A stretch of DNA of 64,000 nt, from positions 314,669-378,668 of the forward strand of contig NZ_QENZ01000005.1 in assembly GCF_003096835.1 (NCBI RefSeq), written 5' to 3'. Below are positions 9,329-19,904 of the stretch, in pieces. Below the pieces are notes generated by a model. That model did not search any database and was not told the origin of the DNA. It saw nothing but the letters and a program-made list of their open reading frames with translations. The DNA comes from Balneicella halophila (GTDB taxonomy: Bacteria; Bacteroidota; Bacteroidia; Bacteroidales; Balneicellaceae). Positions within the stretch are counted from its first letter, which is position 1, and every line of letters starts with the position of its first letter. The position numbers and the translations under genes are program-made.

Positions 9329-10222
9329 CTATTCCATAAAGTTATAAGAAAAACCAACACCAATCACTTCTTTAAATTGAACTTTTGGTCCTTCATTCAC
9401 TCCTTTTTCATTGATGTAATCAATATCATCGTCATAAAGTAAGCTGGTGCTTATAGTAGCACTAATGTATTTGTTTACTTTCATACCTAAAACAACATCC
9501 CATGAAACATCAATATTACCAAAGTTATTGGTATAAGCTGAAAATAAGGTTAGTGTAGAGGCTAAGTTTACATTTTTCATAATGTCTTTTTGCATCTTAG
9601 CATTAATCATAGCACCCAATTCAGCCATAAATTTATCACCAGGATCTACTCCAAATGCACCAGCATCAGAAAGTTCATCATCTGCTACAAAGGTATATTT
9701 ACCTGTAAGCGGTGAAAGCAAAGCTGAAAACCACGTATTAGGTTTGTAATCAAAACCAACAGATGTAGTCACATATCCAGGAGCAAAAAAGCTTGAGATT
9801 TTTGATCTTTCTCCATTATCTAAATAATTATAACCATTAGCAAATTGTGATTTTACTCCTAACAAACCAGCTAGAGACCATTTTGGTGCGATTTGGTATC
9901 CATACTTAGAATTTAAATCAAACATATCGATGCTCTTTTTGCTAGACTCTCCATCTATTTTTTGTATCCCATACTGTCCTACAAAACTGTTATCCCAGGT
10001 ATGTCTGTCTTGTTTATAATTAGCTCCTAAATTCAAAACAGCAATTCCACCAACAGAACCTTCTCCACCAAGAGACCAATTACTAAAACTCGTTTGGGAA
10101 ATATTGATTGCTGTATTAGCAACATATGTCCAACCATCAGGAATGGTATCTGTTTTTACTTCTTGTCCAAATACAGATACAGCTAGAATAAAAGCTGTAA
10201 TCGTTAAAAACACTTTTTTCAT
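9329..10222 (-). CDS. DUF3078 domain protein, predicted outer-membrane beta-barrel
   Basis: 297 residues with a signal peptide (KKVFLTITAFILAVSVFGQ) and then the DUF3078 opening: GWTYVANTAINISQTSFSNW, GGEGSVGGIAVLNLGANY and the repeated LNSKYGYQIAPKWSLAGLLG strands. The repeated amphipathic strands and the terminal NFME sequence suggest a small outer-membrane barrel. Function is unknown. It is monocistronic, with hairpin terminators on both sides. Confidence 0.8.
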   Translation of the reverse strand: MKKVFLTITAFILAVSVFGQEVKTDTIPDGWTYVANTAINISQTSFSNWSLGGEGSVGGIAVLNLGANYKQDRHTWDNSFVGQYGIQKIDGESSKKSIDMFDLNSKYGYQIAPKWSLAGLLGVKSQFANGYNYLDNGERSKISSFFAPGYVTTSVGFDYKPNTWFSALLSPLTGKYTFVADDELSDAGAFGVDPGDKFMAELGAMINAKMQKDIMKNVNLASTLTLFSAYTNNFGNIDVSWDVVLGMKVNKYISATISTSLLYDDDIDYINEKGVNEGPKVQFKEVIGVGFSYNFME

Positions 10223-10250
10223 AAGTTCTAAATTTTTTTATATCATAAAA

Positions 10251-10287
10251 AAGACTCTACATGTTATGAAATACGATGTAGAGTCTT
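10251..10287 (-). terminator. Rho-independent terminator of the infC-rpmI-rplT operon
   Basis: A perfect 12-bp stem (AAGACTCTACAT with ATGTAGAGTCTT) and 13-base loop follow the rplT stop by 19 bases. On the minus strand it runs into a TTTTTAT tail. Confidence 0.85.
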
Positions 10288-10306
10288 AAAGTTATTTTTC
10301 GTATTC

Positions 10307-10660
10307 TTAGTTTACAGCTCTTGCTTTATCCACTACAGCCTTGAAAGCTTCAGGGTTATTCATAGCTATGTCAGCCAAAACTTTACGATTGATGTCAATT
10401 TCTGCTTTATGAATCATTCCCATAAGTTGAGAATATGACAAGCCTTCTGCTCTAGCAGCAGCATTGATACGTTGTATCCACAAAGCTCTAAAGTTTGTTT
10501 TTTTCTTCTTTCTATCACGGTAAGCATAGGTTAATCCTTTTTCGTAGGCATTTTTAGCTACCGTCCATACATTTTTTCTTGCACCAAAGTATCCTCTGGT
10601 TTCTTTCATTAGTTGCTTTCTGCGTTTTCTTGCTGCAACTGTGTTTACTGATCTTGGCAT
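10307..10660 (-). CDS. rplT: 50S ribosomal protein L20
   Basis: A full-length 117-residue L20 ([19 protein letters not shown] at the start; [19 protein letters not shown] and LWIQRINAA further in). It binds 23S rRNA early in 50S assembly. L20 often represses its own operon by binding the leader RNA; the leader here was not folded. It follows rpmI by 95 bases and closes the operon. Confidence 0.98.
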   Translation of the reverse strand: MPRSVNTVAARKRRKQLMKETRGYFGARKNVWTVAKNAYEKGLTYAYRDRKKKKTNFRALWIQRINAAARAEGLSYSQLMGMIHKAEIDINRKVLADIAMNNPEAFKAVVDKARAVN

Positions 10661-10755
10661 AATTTTACAATTTTCGATTGATAGCGCTTCTCATTACTAG
10701 AAGTCTTTCGTGCTAATCACTCAGGTTAAATACTCTTTTTCTTCTTAGGATGTAA

Positions 10756-10953
10756 TTAAGACATTATTAGCATTTGCTTCACACTCTTTTCATCAGCTTT
10801 GTCTACTGTCCCTGTTTGGGTCAAGTTACGCTTTTGCTTCTTTGTTTTCTTGGTTAGAATGTGACTTTTAAATGCATGTTTTCTCTTAATCTTCCCTGTA
10901 GCGGTAATAGCAAAACGCTTTTTTGCGCTACTTTTAGTCTTCATCTTAGGCAT
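10756..10953 (-). CDS. rpmI: 50S ribosomal protein L35
   Basis: A 65-residue basic protein with the L35 signature [20 protein letters not shown] and a [17 protein letters not shown] core. It is a small 50S subunit protein. It lies between infC and rplT, the standard order. Confidence 0.97.
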   Translation of the reverse strand: MPKMKTKSSAKKRFAITATGKIKRKHAFKSHILTKKTKKQKRNLTQTGTVDKADEKSVKQMLIMS

Positions 10954-10992
10954 TTGTAAATCCTCTTTTAATTAGTAAATAAATTCTCTAAA

Positions 10993-11565
10993 TTATTTCT
11001 TCTTTCCTGAAGTCTTCGGTGCTATGAACATATTCATACGCTTCCCTTCCAACTTTGGCATTTGTTCAACCTTTCCAAGTTCTTCCAAGGCCTGTGCAAA
11101 TCTCAACAACAATATTTCTCCTTGCTCTTTATAAACGATAGAGCGTCCACGGAAAAATACATATGCTTTTACTTTAGCACCATCTCTTAAGAACTTCTCT
11201 GCATGTTTTAGTTTAAAATTAAAGTCATGATCATCGGTGTTGGGTCCAAAACGTATTTCCTTTACCACTACCTTAGAAGCGTTTGCTTTTATCTCTTTCT
11301 CCTTACGTTTCTTCTGATATAAGAATTTCTTATAATCAATAATCTTACACACTGGTGGTTCAGCGTTCGGTGATATCTCTACCAAATCTAATCCTAACTC
11401 TTTTGCCTTATCAATGGCTTCTTTAAGAGGAAGAATTTCAGATCCATCTACACCTTCACCAACTACACGCACGTGCGTTGCTCTAATTTTCTCGTTTATT
11501 TTATGAGGGTCTTCTTGTTTTGGCTGGTATCTTCTACCGCCCCCTCTTCGTCTAAATGTTGCTAT
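10993..11565 (-). CDS. infC: Translation initiation factor IF-3, probable AUA start
   Basis: IF-3 prevents premature subunit joining and checks the start codon-initiator tRNA pair. The only standard start in frame is a GTG at 11472, which would cut off the conserved N-terminal segment [17 protein letters not shown]. The frame stays open upstream to a TAA at 11580 and contains no ATG, GTG or TTG before 11472. The best upstream candidate is ATA at 11565, giving 190 residues starting (I/M)[14 protein letters not shown]. Rare AUU/AUC/AUA-type starts are well known for infC and underlie its self-repression. The C-terminal domain ([20 protein letters not shown]) is intact. An ATT at about 11475-11480 is a less likely start. 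Confidence 0.9.
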   Translation of the reverse strand: MATFRRRGGGRRYQPKQEDPHKINEKIRATHVRVVGEGVDGSEILPLKEAIDKAKELGLDLVEISPNAEPPVCKIIDYKKFLYQKKRKEKEIKANASKVVVKEIRFGPNTDDHDFNFKLKHAEKFLRDGAKVKAYVFFRGRSIVYKEQGEILLLRFAQALEELGKVEQMPKLEGKRMNMFIAPKTSGKKK

Positions 11566-11606
11566 AGTTCTTTTATTTTAATTTTATAAAAATATTTAGT
11601 TTCTCG

Positions 11607-13568
11607 TTACAAATTTTGTGCAAAGGTAAGTTCTTTTTCTGTTTCTTCCATAATAAATTGCATAAAATCTTCAATTTTCATCACTCCTTGGTCACCTTCT
11701 CCCTGTTTTCTGACAGAAACAGTTCCTTCTTCCTGTTCTTTTTCACCAACTATCAATAAATATGGAATACGTTTTAATTCATTATCACGTATCTTCTTAC
11801 CAACCTTCTCATTTCTATCATCAACTAATGCTCTTACATCATTTTCCCTAAAAGTTTCGGCAACCTTATGAGCATAGTCATTGTATTTTTCACTCAATGG
11901 TAATAATACAACCTGGTCTGGTGTTAGCCAAAGTGGAAATTTTCCAGCTGTATGTTCCAGAAGTACAGCAACAAAGCGTTCCATAGAGCCGAAAGGTGCT
12001 CTGTGAATCATCACAGGACGATGTTTCTCGTTATCAGCGCCTGTATATTCTAAGCCAAAACGTTCTGGAAGGTTGTAATCCACTTGAATAGTCCCTAATT
12101 GCCATTTACGACCCAATGCGTCCTTAATCATAAAGTCAAGTTTAGGACCATAAAAAGCAGCTTCTCCATATTCAGTTACTGTTGTTAATCCTTTCTCTTC
12201 TGCCGCTTCAATAATAGCACGTTCTGCTTTCTCCCAGTTTTCATCACTACCAATATACTTGCTTCTATCTTCCTTATCCCTTAATGATATTTGCGCTTCG
12301 AAATCTTGAAAATCCAATGCTTTGAATATAATGAAGATTATATCAATTACTTTCTTGAACTCATCTTTCAATTGATCAGGAGTACAGAAAATATGTGCAT
12401 CATCTTGGGTAAACCCACGCACACGTGTCAATCCGTGCAATTCTCCACTTTGTTCATAACGATAAACAGTTCCAAACTCCGCAAAACGGACTGGTAAATC
12501 TTTGTATGAATGTGGCTTAAATTGATACGCCTTACAATGATGAGGACAATTCATTGGTTTTAACAAAAACTCTTCTCCATCCTGTGGTGTTTTTATCGAT
12601 TGGAATGAATCTGCTCCGTATTTGTCATAATGACCTGAAGTTTTATACAAGTTAATATTTCCAATGTGTGGAGTAATCACTTGTTGATAACCAAATTTAC
12701 GTTGTACTTTTTTCAAGAAGTTTTCTAAACGTTCTCTAAGATCTGCACCTTTAGGTAACCAAATGGGCAAACCAATTCCTACCTCTTGTGAAAATGTAAA
12801 TAATTCTAACTCTTTACCTAATTTTCTGTGGTCTCGTAGTTTTGCTTCTTCCAATTTTACCAAGTACTCATCAAGCATTGATTTTTTGGGGAAAGTTATC
12901 GCATACAAACGTGTCAATTGTTTATTATGTTCATCTCCACGCCAATAAGCCCCAGCTACACTCATCAATTTAATGGCTTTGATGCTTCCTGTATCTGGAA
13001 TATGAGGTCCACGGCAAAGGTCTACAAATGAACCCTGCTTGTAAAAACTAATTGTACCGTCTTCAAGGTCTTTAATGAGATCAAGTTTGTACTCATCATC
13101 TTTGTCTTTGAAGTATTTGTTGGCTTCGTCTTTACTAATGTCGGTTCTTACAAACTGTTGCTTTTGTCTAGCCAGTTCGAGCATCTTCTGTTCTATCTTA
13201 GGCAAATCCTTATCAGTCAATGGAGGATAGTCCATGAAATCAATATCATAGTAAAATCCATTTTCAATCGGAGGTCCAATACCGAATTTTACTCCCGGAT
13301 ACAATTCCTCAACTGCTTCAGCTAATAAGTGGGCTGAAGAGTGCCAGAATGTATCTCTCCCCTCTTTATCTTCCCATTTGTATAACTCAATACTTGCATC
13401 TTTATTTATAGGACGAGTTAAGTCCCAAACTTCTCCATTTACACCAATAGAAAGCACTTCTTTAGCAAGGCGGTTGCTAATATCTTTAGCAATCATCAAT
13501 CCTGTTACTCCTTCTTCATATTGCTTAGTGTTTCCATCAGGGAAAGTTATTGTAATCATATTATTCAT
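11607..13568 (-). CDS. thrS: Threonine-tRNA ligase
   Basis: 653 residues with the full class II ThrRS layout. The N-terminal TGS domain spans about 1-65, the editing domain ([16 protein letters not shown] and later CRGPH) about 70-235, and the catalytic core about 245-540 contains [10 protein letters not shown] (motif 2 zinc/Thr site), the REC-like [12 protein letters not shown] motif and [11 protein letters not shown] (motif 3). The anticodon-binding domain is C-terminal. A second ATG three codons in ([10 protein letters not shown]) is an equally plausible start. It lies immediately upstream of infC. Confidence 0.97.
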   Translation of the reverse strand: MNNMITITFPDGNTKQYEEGVTGLMIAKDISNRLAKEVLSIGVNGEVWDLTRPINKDASIELYKWEDKEGRDTFWHSSAHLLAEAVEELYPGVKFGIGPPIENGFYYDIDFMDYPPLTDKDLPKIEQKMLELARQKQQFVRTDISKDEANKYFKDKDDEYKLDLIKDLEDGTISFYKQGSFVDLCRGPHIPDTGSIKAIKLMSVAGAYWRGDEHNKQLTRLYAITFPKKSMLDEYLVKLEEAKLRDHRKLGKELELFTFSQEVGIGLPIWLPKGADLRERLENFLKKVQRKFGYQQVITPHIGNINLYKTSGHYDKYGADSFQSIKTPQDGEEFLLKPMNCPHHCKAYQFKPHSYKDLPVRFAEFGTVYRYEQSGELHGLTRVRGFTQDDAHIFCTPDQLKDEFKKVIDIIFIIFKALDFQDFEAQISLRDKEDRSKYIGSDENWEKAERAIIEAAEEKGLTTVTEYGEAAFYGPKLDFMIKDALGRKWQLGTIQVDYNLPERFGLEYTGADNEKHRPVMIHRAPFGSMERFVAVLLEHTAGKFPLWLTPDQVVLLPLSEKYNDYAHKVAETFRENDVRALVDDRNEKVGKKIRDNELKRIPYLLIVGEKEQEEGTVSVRKQGEGDQGVMKIEDFMQFIMEETEKELTFAQNL

Positions 13569-13604
13569 TTATTTTTCTTTGCAAATTTACAATAAATTCA
13601 TCAA

Positions 13605-16600
13605 CTATTCATCTTGACTTATGGTCTCATCAGTTGTAACTTCTTCATCAATCTCTTCTCCAGACCCATAAAGTGTTGATAGTTGTTCAAGAGTATTGCT
13701 TAATCTTATCAACTCTGTACCATATTGTCTTTGGTCACTGGCAGACATTGAAGTATAATATTCTTGCATCGCGATGACCTCTCTAGTAACTTTTTCTAAA
13801 ATTGCCTTAGCTTTGTCTTGATCACCTACGATAAGATAACGTTGTGCTAACTGAATCCAAAAACCACGATAAGTGCGCCCCATACTATCAAAATATCGCA
13901 TTTTTTCATAAGGGAATTTTTCAACGATTAAGTCTAAAATCTCTGTAGCTTTCTGATAATCATCTCTATAAATAAAATTATCAGCCAATTCGCTTATTTT
14001 ATTCATCGTATTATGCGCAGCATGCAAGTTTGTTTCATCAAGATAAACATTCTCGTCGTTTATATTTCCCCACTTAAAATTCTTAGTTACATTTTCATAC
14101 ATAGTTTGGGTATCGACTTCTCTTAACGGCATTTCTCCTACATTGGTCTGTATCGGAACCAGTTTATATGCTAAACCCGTTAGCATAATATTGTTATCAA
14201 ACCCTTGCATTAACCCTTTACCAATCGTAGAAGCAAAATAAAATGTACGATTCCATTCATTATGTGCTAAGGCATCATATATCGCAAGATTTTGTTTCAT
14301 CATACTAGTTTCTTCTCCTAAATTCCAACGCACTTCCTCAGGTATTTCGTCTTGGTATTCTTTCGGAACCAAGCCATTTTCTATAACGGTCTGCTTAGGT
14401 ACAGGTAGTTTAAAATGATTTGTAATAAACTGTCCTAACTTACGTCCTGTAACTGTCTCCACTAAATACCTATCATCCTTAATGAATTCTATAGCTGTCT
14501 TTAGGTCAACACCTCCCGCTCTTTCTAGGGCTTCAGTCTGTTGAGAATTTACAAACATTATTTGGTCACGAATACCTTCTCTATATTTATCTTTAGTCAT
14601 AGAAATCGGCATCGGCAAGGATTCATATGTTTGTCGCTTCATTTGGTCAATAAACCATACCGATTGCAGATAACTTAAATTGGCTACACGAACATCAGTT
14701 CGGAAACCTTCTACATCTTGATTGTACCACAGTGGAAATGAATCGTTGTCTCCGTAGCAAAAGATGATACTATTTTCATCATTGGCAGACATTAAATAAT
14801 TTTGTCCAACGTCTCGCGCCCAATAGCGTCCTGAACGATCATGATCATCCCAATTCTCTTTTGCCATTATGGCTGGCACTAGAGCTAAACACACTACTGT
14901 AGCTACTATTGCTCCTGTTTCTTCTTTTAAATACTTTGCCAATAATTGCCATATTGCAAGTACACCTAGCCCAATCCAAATAGAGAATGCATAAAAAGAT
15001 CCAACATAGGAATAATCACGCTCACGAGGTTGATAAGGTGTTTGGTTTACATACAGAACGATAGCTAAACCTGTTAAAAAAAACAAGAAAAAAGTAATTG
15101 CGAAACTTTGCTTTCCCTTCTTTCCTCTGCTGTACTGATAAAACATTCCCAATAAACCTAAAATGAAAGGAAGCATATAATATTCATTGCGACTTGGGTC
15201 TTCTTTCATAAACTCGGGCAATTCTGACTGTTTACCGAGACGCATGCTATCAACAAATGGAATACCGGTAATCCAATTCCCTTCACTCAAAGAGCCTTGA
15301 CCTTGTACACCGTTTTGTCTTCCTGAAAAATTCCACATAAAATACCGCCAATACATATGATTGACTTGGTAGGAAAAGAAAAACCTTAAGTTTTGTGCAA
15401 ATGTAGGTGGTTGCGTTTGATTTCCATTTACACCAGCCCACTGTTCATATCCATAACGATGAATATCGTCAGTACCATACATTCGCGGAAAGATCGTTGT
15501 ATATTTTTTATTGTAATTATAATCGTATTCTTTATAGGCTTTTTCATATTTCCCCTCCCAAAGACTATAAACATCTCCTTTTATTTCGATAGCATCTTCC
15601 CCATCTACTAACGGCGCGTTAAAATATGGTCCTGAAAATAGAGGTTTTTGACCGTATTGTTCTCTATTCAAATAAGAAAGTAATGAAAAAACATTCGTTG
15701 CCTCATTATTATTCATCGGGGTTAAGGCATGTGCTCTAATGATAATCATTGAATATGATGAAAACCCTATCAGCATCACTGCAAATGACAATATAACAGT
15801 ATTCCAAAGCGGTTTTCCATTTTTATATGTCCAATACACTCCAAAGGCTAAGATTGCAAATAACAGAATAACAAAGAATAACAATCCGGAGTTATAATGC
15901 CATCCAAAATCATTTACAAAGAGCAATTCAATCCAAGAAGCCACAGTAAGCAACCCACTCAATACGATTTTAAGTATTCCTCCAAGTATGGCAACTGCAA
16001 TCAACATTGCAACCAAAAAGCCTTTGTAGGAAAACTTGTATTTTTTGAAATAAACAACCAATACAATAGCAGGTATTGCCAATAGATTCAGCAAATGAAC
16101 TCCAAGGGACAGTCCCATAGCATAAGCAATGAGCACCAACCAACGGTTTGCATATGGCTCATCAGCTTCTTCCTCCCATTTTAAGATTGCCCAGAAAACA
16201 AAGGCTGTAAAAAGCGATGACATCGCATAAACTTCAGCTTCCACCGCCGAAAACCAAAAGGAGTCTGAAAACGTAAATGCTAATGCACCAACCGCTCCTG
16301 CACCAATAATAGCAGTAGTTTGTGACAATGAAAGAGCCTCCTCTTTTGTTTTTTGCACTAATTTTCTTGCAATATGCGTAATCGTCCAAAACAAAAACAA
16401 TATTGTCAAAGCACTGCAAACAGCTGAAAGGGAGTTTACAAAAAGTGCTGTCTGTGTTGTATCAGGTGCAAAAACGGCAAAAAGACGTGCCAACATCAAA
16501 TAAAGTGGTGCCCCAGGAGGGTGCCCTACTTGTAGTTTATCTGCGCAAGCAATAAATTCGCCACAGTCCCAAAAACTCAAAGATGGTGCAAGTGTTAGAA

Positions 16601-16670
16601 AATAAGTCAACAGAGCAATAGCAAAAATAGCCCACCCACTCCAAGTGTTGATTCGTTTAAAATTAGCCAT
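13605..16670 (-). CDS. DUF2723 integral membrane protein
   Basis: 1021 residues from the ATG at 16670 (MANFKRINTWSGWAIF); a longer frame from 16709 adds 13 residues but lacks family similarity. The start YFLTLAPSLSFWDCGEFIACADKLQVGHPPGAPLY is the DUF2723 hallmark, with acidic residues in the first periplasmic loop as in GT-C glycosyltransferases. About a dozen membrane segments fill the first 600 residues, and a periplasmic or lumenal C-terminal half carries TPR-like helices near 900-990. The family is predicted to be a lipid-linked-sugar dependent glycosyltransferase; that role is inferred. Confidence 0.85.
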   Translation of the reverse strand: MANFKRINTWSGWAIFAIALLTYFLTLAPSLSFWDCGEFIACADKLQVGHPPGAPLYLMLARLFAVFAPDTTQTALFVNSLSAVCSALTILFLFWTITHIARKLVQKTKEEALSLSQTTAIIGAGAVGALAFTFSDSFWFSAVEAEVYAMSSLFTAFVFWAILKWEEEADEPYANRWLVLIAYAMGLSLGVHLLNLLAIPAIVLVVYFKKYKFSYKGFLVAMLIAVAILGGILKIVLSGLLTVASWIELLFVNDFGWHYNSGLLFFVILLFAILAFGVYWTYKNGKPLWNTVILSFAVMLIGFSSYSMIIIRAHALTPMNNNEATNVFSLLSYLNREQYGQKPLFSGPYFNAPLVDGEDAIEIKGDVYSLWEGKYEKAYKEYDYNYNKKYTTIFPRMYGTDDIHRYGYEQWAGVNGNQTQPPTFAQNLRFFFSYQVNHMYWRYFMWNFSGRQNGVQGQGSLSEGNWITGIPFVDSMRLGKQSELPEFMKEDPSRNEYYMLPFILGLLGMFYQYSRGKKGKQSFAITFFLFFLTGLAIVLYVNQTPYQPRERDYSYVGSFYAFSIWIGLGVLAIWQLLAKYLKEETGAIVATVVCLALVPAIMAKENWDDHDRSGRYWARDVGQNYLMSANDENSIIFCYGDNDSFPLWYNQDVEGFRTDVRVANLSYLQSVWFIDQMKRQTYESLPMPISMTKDKYREGIRDQIMFVNSQQTEALERAGGVDLKTAIEFIKDDRYLVETVTGRKLGQFITNHFKLPVPKQTVIENGLVPKEYQDEIPEEVRWNLGEETSMMKQNLAIYDALAHNEWNRTFYFASTIGKGLMQGFDNNIMLTGLAYKLVPIQTNVGEMPLREVDTQTMYENVTKNFKWGNINDENVYLDETNLHAAHNTMNKISELADNFIYRDDYQKATEILDLIVEKFPYEKMRYFDSMGRTYRGFWIQLAQRYLIVGDQDKAKAILEKVTREVIAMQEYYTSMSASDQRQYGTELIRLSNTLEQLSTLYGSGEEIDEEVTTDETISQDE

Positions 16671-16790
16671 GTAAAAACTTCTTTTTATACTGAAAAGGCA
16701 AAGATACATAAAAGGCTGCTAAATTACTTTCCCACTATGGTTTTTTCATAATTCTATCATAATCTTTCTTTTCTTACATCAATAATATTA

Positions 16791-16798
16791 TATCTTTG
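16791..16798 (+). promoter_or_regulatory. Bacteroidota-type -7 promoter element upstream of the GH3 fusion gene
   Basis: TATCTTTG fits the TAnnTTTG -7 consensus of the Bacteroidota primary sigma factor and lies 33 bases before the ATG at 16831. A clear TTTG -33 box was not seen, only T-rich sequence. Confidence 0.5.
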
Positions 16799-16830
16799 AT
16801 ATTCAATGAAAGTGACAGTTTAATATTAAT

Positions 16831-19800
16831 ATGCGTAAAATAATCTATACATTAGCACTATTGCTGGCAGTACATATTTTGTCTGCTCAATACAATCAAT
16901 ATCTTTTCAACAGAGATGCCCCATTTAATTACATACCAACTCAGTGGGCTGATTCTCTATTGCAAAGTATGACTCCAGACGAACGAATTGGGCAATTATT
17001 TATGGTAGCAACCTACGCAACCAATGACCAGCAAAATAACAAGACACAAATTGAAACGTTGATAAAAAAATATCACATAGGAGGATTGATTTTTATGCAA
17101 GGTTCTCAAGAGCGTCAAGTTCAATTAATTAATCATTATCAAAGCTTCAGTAAAACACCACTTTTGGTTGGAATGGATTTAGAGACTGGCTTAGGATTTC
17201 GAATGAAAAATACGGTAAGTTTTCCTAAAAACATGACCCTCGGAGCTATTACTGACGATAACCTCATTTACAAAATGGCACGCGAAATTGGAAGACAATG
17301 TCGCCGAATTGGAGTACACGTAAATTTTGCCCCAGTTTTAGACATCAATAACAACAGAGCAAATCCGATAATCGGCACGCGTTCATTTGGTGAAGACAGG
17401 GAGAATGTTGTAGCTAAAGGAAAACTCTTCATGGAGGGGCTACAAGATGAACATATTTTAGCTGTTGGCAAACATTTCCCCGGTCATGGAGATACGAAAG
17501 TGGATTCGCACCATACCCTGCCGAGTTTATACTTTAAATTAGACCGATTGGATTCTTTGGAACTTTATCCTTTCAAAATGCTTTGTAACTACGGAATCGG
17601 AGGTATAATGACTGCTCATCTGCAAGTCCCTGAGATTGACAAAGAACACCCTACATCTTTATCATATCAAGCAATTACAGAAATCCTTAGGTATGATATC
17701 GGATTTAATGGCCTTGTTTTTACCGACGCTCTCAATATGGGAGGTGTAGCGAATACCAACAAACCGGGTGATGTTGATTTATTGGCTTTATTAGCAGGAA
17801 ATGATGTATTATTATTTTCACAAAATGTCCCAAGAGCTATCAAGAAAATAAAAGAAGCTATACAATCAGGCAAAATAACTCAAACAGAAATTGATGAACA
17901 TGTTCGCAAAATTCTCTTAACAAAACAATGGGTCGGTTTGAATAATTGGACTCCTATTCCTAATAGTAATTTAAGAGAAGATTTACATTCTACAAATAAT
18001 GACATTTTACAAGAAAAATTGGCAAAAGCTTCAATAACACTCATTAAAAATCAACATGATTTTTTGCCCTTAAAAGCTTTAGATAAAAAACGTATAGCTG
18101 CAGTTGCTATCGACGCCAGTATCGACAACCCATTCTTGAAGCGACTTTCTCATTACACTGATGTTGATGTCTTTGCTATTCCCAGAGGCTCTTCACAAAT
18201 CATCTATGACAAAGCTTTAGAAAAACTGAAGCATTATAATACGGTTATCGTAAGTAAACATAGCACGAATTACAATATCAAGAAAAAATTTGGAGCTACG
18301 AATGCCTCTATTCGATTTCTCCAAAAATTAGATCAAAAAACAAATACTATATTCTCTTTCTTTGGGTCGCCTTACGGTCTCAGCAATTATAATTTATCAA
18401 AGTGCACAGCCGTTTTAGTTGGATATGAAGATACAAACTATGCGCAAGAGGCTATGGCTCAAGCAATTTTTGGAGGCAGTGCAATTACCGGGAAACTTCC
18501 ATTAGGTATCAATCAATTATATCCTGCTTGCTGGGGTATTGATACCGAAAAGGTACGCCTGGGTTATTCACTGCCGGAGACAGAAGGATTTATTGCTGAT
18601 TCACTAAAACAAATAGATAGTATTGTCTATGACGCCATAAAAAAAGGAGCGTTACCAGGCGCACAAATCTTGTTAGCAAAAGATGGGAACATTGTGTTAA
18701 ACAAATCCTACGGTTATCATACGTATAAGAAAAAACAAGCTGTAAAATCGAGTGATTTATACGATTTAGCATCCTTAACTAAAGTTTCTGCTACACTCCC
18801 GATACTTATGAAACATTATGATAAGGACCTCCTCACCTTATCGACCAATCTATCAGAGTTGCTTCCGTTTTTTGAAAATACTGACAAAGCTTCCATCACT
18901 TTAGAGGATTTATTGACACACGAGAGTGGATTGCCATCATGGATTCCACTTTATCGTATTTTGATAGACACTGCAAGCTATGATGATAAACTTATTTCCT
19001 ACAGATACAGAGCTCCATATACAATACAAATAGACCGTAAAGCATGGATAAATAGAAACTTCAAGTACAAAAACGGACTGTTTAATGCCAAAGGGGGTAT
19101 TCCTGTAGGAGAAAATCTCTATCTAAGCACTCCTCTTAGAGATATGTTGCTTGATACAATAAAAAAAGTAACACTCAAGCCTAATTATAAAAAGAGATAT
19201 AGATATAGTGATTTAGGATTTATTCTTACGGGAGAATACTTGAAAGCAAGCTATGATTTTGAAGAGACTTTAGCCACATTTTATGCAAAGTTGGGTGCAA
19301 AAACTACAGGAATGAATATGTGGAAAAAATACACACTAGACCGTTTTGTTCCAACAGCCCAGGAAAACTTTTTACGGAAAAAGTTACTTCGAGGTTATGT
19401 CCACGACCCAAATGCAGCCTTACTTGGAGGTGTAGCTGGTCATGCTGGTCTTTTCTCCAATGCAGAAGATTTAGCAAAAATCTGGCAAATGTATTTACAT
19501 AAAGGGAGCTACGGCGGTGAAACTTACATTAACCCAAACACTATGGAACTCTTCTCCAAACAAATACATCCAGAAATAAGTCGCAGGGGCATAGGTTTTG
19601 ACAAGCCAGATCCTGACACCACCAAGATGACTGCTTTCTCAAAAGTATTACCTTTGAGTACTTTTGGACATACAGGGTTTACAGGTACAATGGTATGGGC
19701 AGACCCGGAAAATCAAATTATAGGGATTATTCTTGCAAACAGAGTATATCCTAATGATTGGAATAATAAAATGGGAAAAATGGATATACGTACTAAAATT

Positions 19801-19893
19801 CAAGAAGCTGTTTATCGCTCTATCCAAAGTACCGAAAAACAGATCACACCATTATTGATACAACCTGAATACATTAATCCTATAGCTGAATAA
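16831..19893 (+). CDS. GH3 beta-N-acetylhexosaminidase (NagZ-like) fused to a beta-lactamase-family serine hydrolase
   Basis: A 1020-residue two-enzyme protein with a signal peptide (YTLALLLAVHILSAQ). Residues about 35-370 are a NagZ-type GH3 domain with KHFPGHGDTKVDSHHTLP near 214, containing the His-Asp dyad of the HxD loop; the nucleophile Asp is in VFTDALNMGG near 295. A GH3 C-terminal domain follows. Residues about 590-1000 are a class C beta-lactamase/esterase-like domain with SLTK (nucleophile Ser, about 648), YSDLGF (Y-x-N equivalent, about 792) and HTGFTG (KTG equivalent, about 947). The protein probably trims murein fragments. The amidase gene follows 11 bases downstream. Confidence 0.88.
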   Translation: MRKIIYTLALLLAVHILSAQYNQYLFNRDAPFNYIPTQWADSLLQSMTPDERIGQLFMVATYATNDQQNNKTQIETLIKKYHIGGLIFMQGSQERQVQLINHYQSFSKTPLLVGMDLETGLGFRMKNTVSFPKNMTLGAITDDNLIYKMAREIGRQCRRIGVHVNFAPVLDINNNRANPIIGTRSFGEDRENVVAKGKLFMEGLQDEHILAVGKHFPGHGDTKVDSHHTLPSLYFKLDRLDSLELYPFKMLCNYGIGGIMTAHLQVPEIDKEHPTSLSYQAITEILRYDIGFNGLVFTDALNMGGVANTNKPGDVDLLALLAGNDVLLFSQNVPRAIKKIKEAIQSGKITQTEIDEHVRKILLTKQWVGLNNWTPIPNSNLREDLHSTNNDILQEKLAKASITLIKNQHDFLPLKALDKKRIAAVAIDASIDNPFLKRLSHYTDVDVFAIPRGSSQIIYDKALEKLKHYNTVIVSKHSTNYNIKKKFGATNASIRFLQKLDQKTNTIFSFFGSPYGLSNYNLSKCTAVLVGYEDTNYAQEAMAQAIFGGSAITGKLPLGINQLYPACWGIDTEKVRLGYSLPETEGFIADSLKQIDSIVYDAIKKGALPGAQILLAKDGNIVLNKSYGYHTYKKKQAVKSSDLYDLASLTKVSATLPILMKHYDKDLLTLSTNLSELLPFFENTDKASITLEDLLTHESGLPSWIPLYRILIDTASYDDKLISYRYRAPYTIQIDRKAWINRNFKYKNGLFNAKGGIPVGENLYLSTPLRDMLLDTIKKVTLKPNYKKRYRYSDLGFILTGEYLKASYDFEETLATFYAKLGAKTTGMNMWKKYTLDRFVPTAQENFLRKKLLRGYVHDPNAALLGGVAGHAGLFSNAEDLAKIWQMYLHKGSYGGETYINPNTMELFSKQIHPEISRRGIGFDKPDPDTTKMTAFSKVLPLSTFGHTGFTGTMVWADPENQIIGIILANRVYPNDWNNKMGKMDIRTKIQEAVYRSIQSTEKQITPLLIQPEYINPIAE

Positions 19894-19904
19894 ATACAAT
19901 TATT

